DNA of 64,000 nucleotides from the NCBI RefSeq assembly GCF_046614695.1, contig NZ_JBKKHQ010000017.1, positions 1 to 64,000 of the forward strand, written 5' to 3'. A program made the translations under genes and the position numbers. The notes beneath the pieces are model-generated. The model was given only the letters and a program-made list of their open reading frames with translations. It was not told where the DNA came from and made no database searches. Origin of the DNA: Pokkaliibacter sp046614695. Its GTDB lineage: Bacteria; Pseudomonadota; Gammaproteobacteria; Pseudomonadales; Balneatricaceae. Numbering within the stretch: the stretch's first letter is position 1; the number at the start of each line of letters is the position of its first letter. Below, piece by piece: positions 60,875 through 64,000 of the stretch.

Positions 60875-63442
60875 ATGGAATATCAACGTTCTTCCCTGCC
60901 AGCATTGCACTTTTCTCGCTCCTCACGCCTGCACTGGTGGCACTGGCTGGTGGTGGGCTTGTCGCTCGCCATTACCTTTATTGCCTGGTTGATTACCTCA
61001 GAGCAGGCGCAGGAAAAGTCGAAGGCGAAATTCGCAGCCGAATCTGCTCAGCTGCTGGAGCTGGTGCAGGAGCGGATGGCCATGTACGAAGAGGCATTGT
61101 GGTCAGGGGTGGCGGCATTGCATGTGATGGCCGCACCGGCGACAAGGCAGCAGTGGCGAACCTTTGCTGCGAGCCTTGAGATCGAACGGCGCTATCCGGG
61201 GGTGAATGGCATGGGTGTCATTCACCATGTGCCGCCGACGCAACTGCCTGAGTATCTGCGCTGGCAGCGCGAGCAGTTGCCGGACTTTGACATTCACCCT
61301 GAGCACACTACGCCGGATCATTGGACTATCAGTTATATCGAGCCTGAGCCCGGTAACCGGCAGGCGGTGGGGCTGGATATGGCGCATGAACGTAACCGCT
61401 ATGAGGCCGTGCAAAAGGCGCGGGATACCGGCAAGGCCACCATTACCGGGCCGATTATTCTGGTGCAGGATGCGAAGAAAACCCCGGGATTCTTACTATT
61501 CGTACCCTGGTATCGCGATATTCAGGTACCGACAAGTCTGGAAGATCGCCGTCAAAGCATTATTGGCCTGGCTTACGCTCCCTTTGTGATGGCTTCCCTG
61601 ATGGATGGCACGCTGGCGAAAACCCGGCGTTATATCCATTTCAGCATCCGCGATGGCGAGGTGCCGCTCTATAGCGAGCTGAATGATGAGACGCCGGGTT
61701 TTGATGCCCAACCGCTATTTCGCAAAGAGCAAAATGTCGCCATGTATGGTCGGCCCTGGCAGTTTACCTTTCAGAGCAGCGCACTGTTTCGGCAGGAAAA
61801 TACCACTCAGCAGCCGCTCTTCATCCTGATCGGCGGCCTGCTGATTGATGCCATTCTCCTGTCATTTTTCATTATGCTGGGGCGCTCCAGCACTCGCGCG
61901 CATGCCTATGCCGATAAAGCCACTGAACATATACGCCAGCAGCAGACCCTGCTTGAACGAACCCACCAGCGTCTGAATAGCGCCATGAATGCGATGATCG
62001 ACGGGCTGGTCGTGATCGACACCCAGGGCATTATCCGCGACAGCAACAGTACTACGTATGAGATCTTTGGTTATCCGCCGGGTTCGCTGATCGGCAAAAA
62101 CATCAGCGTACTCATGTCGCCCGACAGCGCTTCAGTGCACGATATGTTTTTACAGCGTGCCCGTGATCACTCCAATAACGAGCTGGCGGCGATCGGCAAA
62201 CATCGGGCACTGACGGCACTGCGCGCGGATGGCAGAGAAATCCCCATCAAGGTTTGTATTACCCGTGGTGATACCGAAGAGGGTCAGTTCTTTACGGGCA
62301 TCATTCATGACCTCTCAGCGCTGACCGATACCCGCCAACGCAATGAGGAGCTGAGTAACATCATGCAGGCGGCGGTCCATGCGGCGGGAGCAGGCTTTCT
62401 GCTGTTGTCGCCGGATAATCGTATTTTGCAAGCCAATGAGGCGCTGCTGGACTGGCTCGGTTTCTCTTTGGAAGAAGCTCCGCTTAAGCAGCTGGAAGAC
62501 ATTATTGTGAGCCGTGCTGAGCTGCTGCTATTGCAGGAGCGGCTGCGTCAGGAAATCGTCCAGGCCCTGTCGTGCAATCTGGTGTTTTTCAGTGCGGATG
62601 GAAGCCCGCGCTGGGGTTATGCGACGCTGGCCAAGGTCCATGACCAGCGCGGCCAGATTACCTACTGGGTACTGCAGGTCATTGATATTGATGAGGAAGT
62701 TCGCTTGGCGCGGGATTTGGCTCAGCGCAACACCGAGCTGGAAGAGGCCAATAAAGAGCTGGACCAGTTTGCCTTTGTGGCCTCCCATGACCTGAAAGCC
62801 CCCCTTCGTGGTATCCAGCAGTTACTGGAGTGGATTGAAGAGGAGCATCCTGCGCAGCAGAGCAATGAGGTAAAGGAATACTTTGCGCTGGCCTTCAGCC
62901 GTATTGGCCGCCTGCAACGGTTGCTGGATGACCTGCTGGATTATTCCCGCGTTGGTCGTAAAGCCGATAGCTTCAAGACTATTCACCTCAGAACCACGGT
63001 GGAGGAGGAGTTCAGAGTGCTTGGCGCTGGTCAGCACGTGACCTTGCATAATGGCGTTACCCTCGGGGAAATCACCACGCTGGCGGCGCCCCTTGAGCTG
63101 ATCCTGCGTAACCTCATGAGCAATGCCATCAAGCATCATGATCAGCCCACCGGCAATATCTGGGTACGAGGCTGGGCGGAAGAAGACTCCTATCACTTTG
63201 CCGTGGAGGATGATGGGCCGGGGATTGCGCCAGAGCATCAGCAGCAGGTTTTCGGACTCTTTAACACTCTCAAACCCCGTGACGAAGTCGAGGGCAGTGG
63301 TATCGGCCTGACCGTGATCAAGAAGATACTGGACCGTTACGAGTGCCAGTATCTGCTGGAATCGGACGGCGTGCGCGGGACCTGTTTTCATTTCACCTGG
63401 CCCGCTGAAGAAGTGCTAAGGAGAAGCAGCCATGCCAGCTAG
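60875..63442 (+). CDS. CHASE-PAS hybrid-type sensor histidine kinase
   Basis: ATG 60875 is preceded by GAGAGG; the frame upstream is unlikely. The 855-residue kinase has TM1 (about 22-45), a periplasmic CHASE domain (includes RRYPGVNGMGVIHHVP and WYRDIQVP) and TM2 (about 310-335). Two PAS domains (the first includes TTYEIFGYPPGSLIGKNISV) follow, then a HisKA with SHDLKAPLRG, an N-box NLMSNAIKHH and G-boxes DDGPGIAPEH and GSGIGLTVIKK. No receiver is fused. The CHASE ligand is unknown. The next gene overlaps by 11 bases and encodes a receiver of the kind that pairs with such phytochrome-like kinases. Confidence 0.9.
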   Translation: MEYQRSSLPALHFSRSSRLHWWHWLVVGLSLAITFIAWLITSEQAQEKSKAKFAAESAQLLELVQERMAMYEEALWSGVAALHVMAAPATRQQWRTFAASLEIERRYPGVNGMGVIHHVPPTQLPEYLRWQREQLPDFDIHPEHTTPDHWTISYIEPEPGNRQAVGLDMAHERNRYEAVQKARDTGKATITGPIILVQDAKKTPGFLLFVPWYRDIQVPTSLEDRRQSIIGLAYAPFVMASLMDGTLAKTRRYIHFSIRDGEVPLYSELNDETPGFDAQPLFRKEQNVAMYGRPWQFTFQSSALFRQENTTQQPLFILIGGLLIDAILLSFFIMLGRSSTRAHAYADKATEHIRQQQTLLERTHQRLNSAMNAMIDGLVVIDTQGIIRDSNSTTYEIFGYPPGSLIGKNISVLMSPDSASVHDMFLQRARDHSNNELAAIGKHRALTALRADGREIPIKVCITRGDTEEGQFFTGIIHDLSALTDTRQRNEELSNIMQAAVHAAGAGFLLLSPDNRILQANEALLDWLGFSLEEAPLKQLEDIIVSRAELLLLQERLRQEIVQALSCNLVFFSADGSPRWGYATLAKVHDQRGQITYWVLQVIDIDEEVRLARDLAQRNTELEEANKELDQFAFVASHDLKAPLRGIQQLLEWIEEEHPAQQSNEVKEYFALAFSRIGRLQRLLDDLLDYSRVGRKADSFKTIHLRTTVEEEFRVLGAGQHVTLHNGVTLGEITTLAAPLELILRNLMSNAIKHHDQPTGNIWVRGWAEEDSYHFAVEDDGPGIAPEHQQQVFGLFNTLKPRDEVEGSGIGLTVIKKILDRYECQYLLESDGVRGTCFHFTWPAEEVLRRSSHAS

Positions 63443-63884
63443 CCCCCATGCACTGGTCAGCATCCTGCTGATTGAGGATGACGATATTGATGCACGGGGT
63501 GTCGAGCGGGCGCTGAAAAAACGCCAGTGGACTAACCCGCTACTGCGAGCACGCAGTGCGACCGAGGCGCTTTGTCTGTTGCGAGATGGCAGGGTGGTAT
63601 CGCCTTTTGTGGTGTTACTTGATCTAAACCTGCCGGGCATGAGCGGTATTGAATTCCTGAAACAACTTCGTCATGACCCTTCCTTGGCACAGACTATAGT
63701 TTTTGTATTGACCACTTCGCGCCGCGATGAAGACATTACTGCGGCTTATCATCAGCACGTCGCCGGCTATATTGTGAAATCCTGTATGGACAGGGACTAC
63801 AACGCCCTGCTGTCGATGCTGGAATCCTATTGCCGTGTGTTGGCGTTTCCTATAAGGAGATCGGATGGACGTCCTGATCATTGA
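63432..63884 (+). CDS. single-domain response regulator (Rcp1-like)
   Basis: The 150-residue receiver has the acidic pocket LIEDDDID, the phosphoacceptor D64 in VLLDLNLPGMSG and the lysine in YIVKS. It has no output domain. The 11-base overlap with the kinase gene makes it the likely phosphate acceptor of that kinase. It should relay the signal to another protein, or onward to the receiver gene beginning at 63865. Confidence 0.9.
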   Translation: MPASPHALVSILLIEDDDIDARGVERALKKRQWTNPLLRARSATEALCLLRDGRVVSPFVVLLDLNLPGMSGIEFLKQLRHDPSLAQTIVFVLTTSRRDEDITAAYHQHVAGYIVKSCMDRDYNALLSMLESYCRVLAFPIRRSDGRPDH

Positions 63885-64000
63885 TGATGATGCCGTAGAT
63901 CGAATTGCCGCGAAGAAAACCCTGCGCTCTGCTGGTCTGCAGGTTCGCCATATCGTTGAGACCAGCTCCGCCGAAGCAGGCATCGAGCATGCCCATGCCC
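63865..64000 (+). CDS. receiver-domain protein, truncated by the window end
   Basis: ATG 63865 has AAGGAG 5 bases upstream and overlaps the previous gene by 20 bases. The visible 45 residues (MDVLIIDDDAVDR ...) are the start of a receiver domain with the acidic pair. The rest lies outside the window; it could be a longer response regulator, for example with a cyclase or phosphodiesterase domain. Confidence 0.8.
   Translation, partial: MDVLIIDDDAVDRIAAKKTLRSAGLQVRHIVETSSAEAGIEHAHA

Overview
The window is a GC-rich chromosomal segment of a Gammaproteobacterium. The gene set fits the Oceanospirillales/Pseudomonadales neighbourhood: a Pseudomonas-style putrescine locus, the coaBC-dut-algC order, PutA with an N-terminal ribbon-helix-helix domain, a MexAB-OprM-type efflux set and an abundance of sensory proteins. 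The species cannot be named from the sequence. I recognised no rRNA, tRNA, CRISPR array, transposase or prophage genes by eye.

Layout: 1-10 kb holds polyamine catabolism and uptake. A TetR regulator is followed by an aminotransferase/aldehyde dehydrogenase pair on the minus strand. Divergently lie a gamma-glutamyl-GABA hydrolase, a gamma-glutamylputrescine synthetase and a PotGHI-type transporter without its binding protein. 9.8-12.4 kb holds mntP behind a yybP-ykoY-type manganese riboswitch, a GntR regulator and a secreted protein. 12.5-17 kb is putA behind a cluster of six GTTGCA operator-like sites. 17-26.9 kb is an RND efflux operon, an OmpV/two-component operon and a TetR regulator. 27-31.2 kb is housekeeping (algC, dut, coaBC, radC). 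31-36 kb has a cation/Ca2+ antiporter, a methyltransferase and an HPt-REC-REC-GGDEF protein. 36-40 kb is a sulfate ABC transporter operon.

40-46.4 kb is the most unusual part. An AT-rich acyltransferase gene sits between two ~95-bp copies of the 3' end and terminator of a chemoreceptor gene, which looks like a small genomic islet. The chemoreceptor is followed by a long intergenic region with helically phased GGTTTTG repeats, then by a soluble protein with two Cache-like modules and a chemoreceptor-tip-like segment but no membrane anchor or known output domain.

46.4-64 kb contains argH, mutM, an AT-rich HNH-type gene, a PaiB-like flavoprotein, a GNAT enzyme, putP (36 kb away from putA), and a run of small membrane proteins, two of which share Gly/Ser/Asp/Cys-rich tails. 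It continues with a DUF2238-type membrane protein, two exported hypotheticals, an SDR, a glutathione transferase, a metallo-beta-lactamase-fold hydrolase and a CHASE-type histidine kinase overlapping its response regulator. A second receiver gene runs off the right edge.

Functionally, the window links uptake and degradation of nitrogenous compounds (polyamines, proline), sulfate import and envelope export/stress systems with dense signal transduction. Start codons were chosen by ribosome-binding sites and family N-termini; several differ from the longest open frame.
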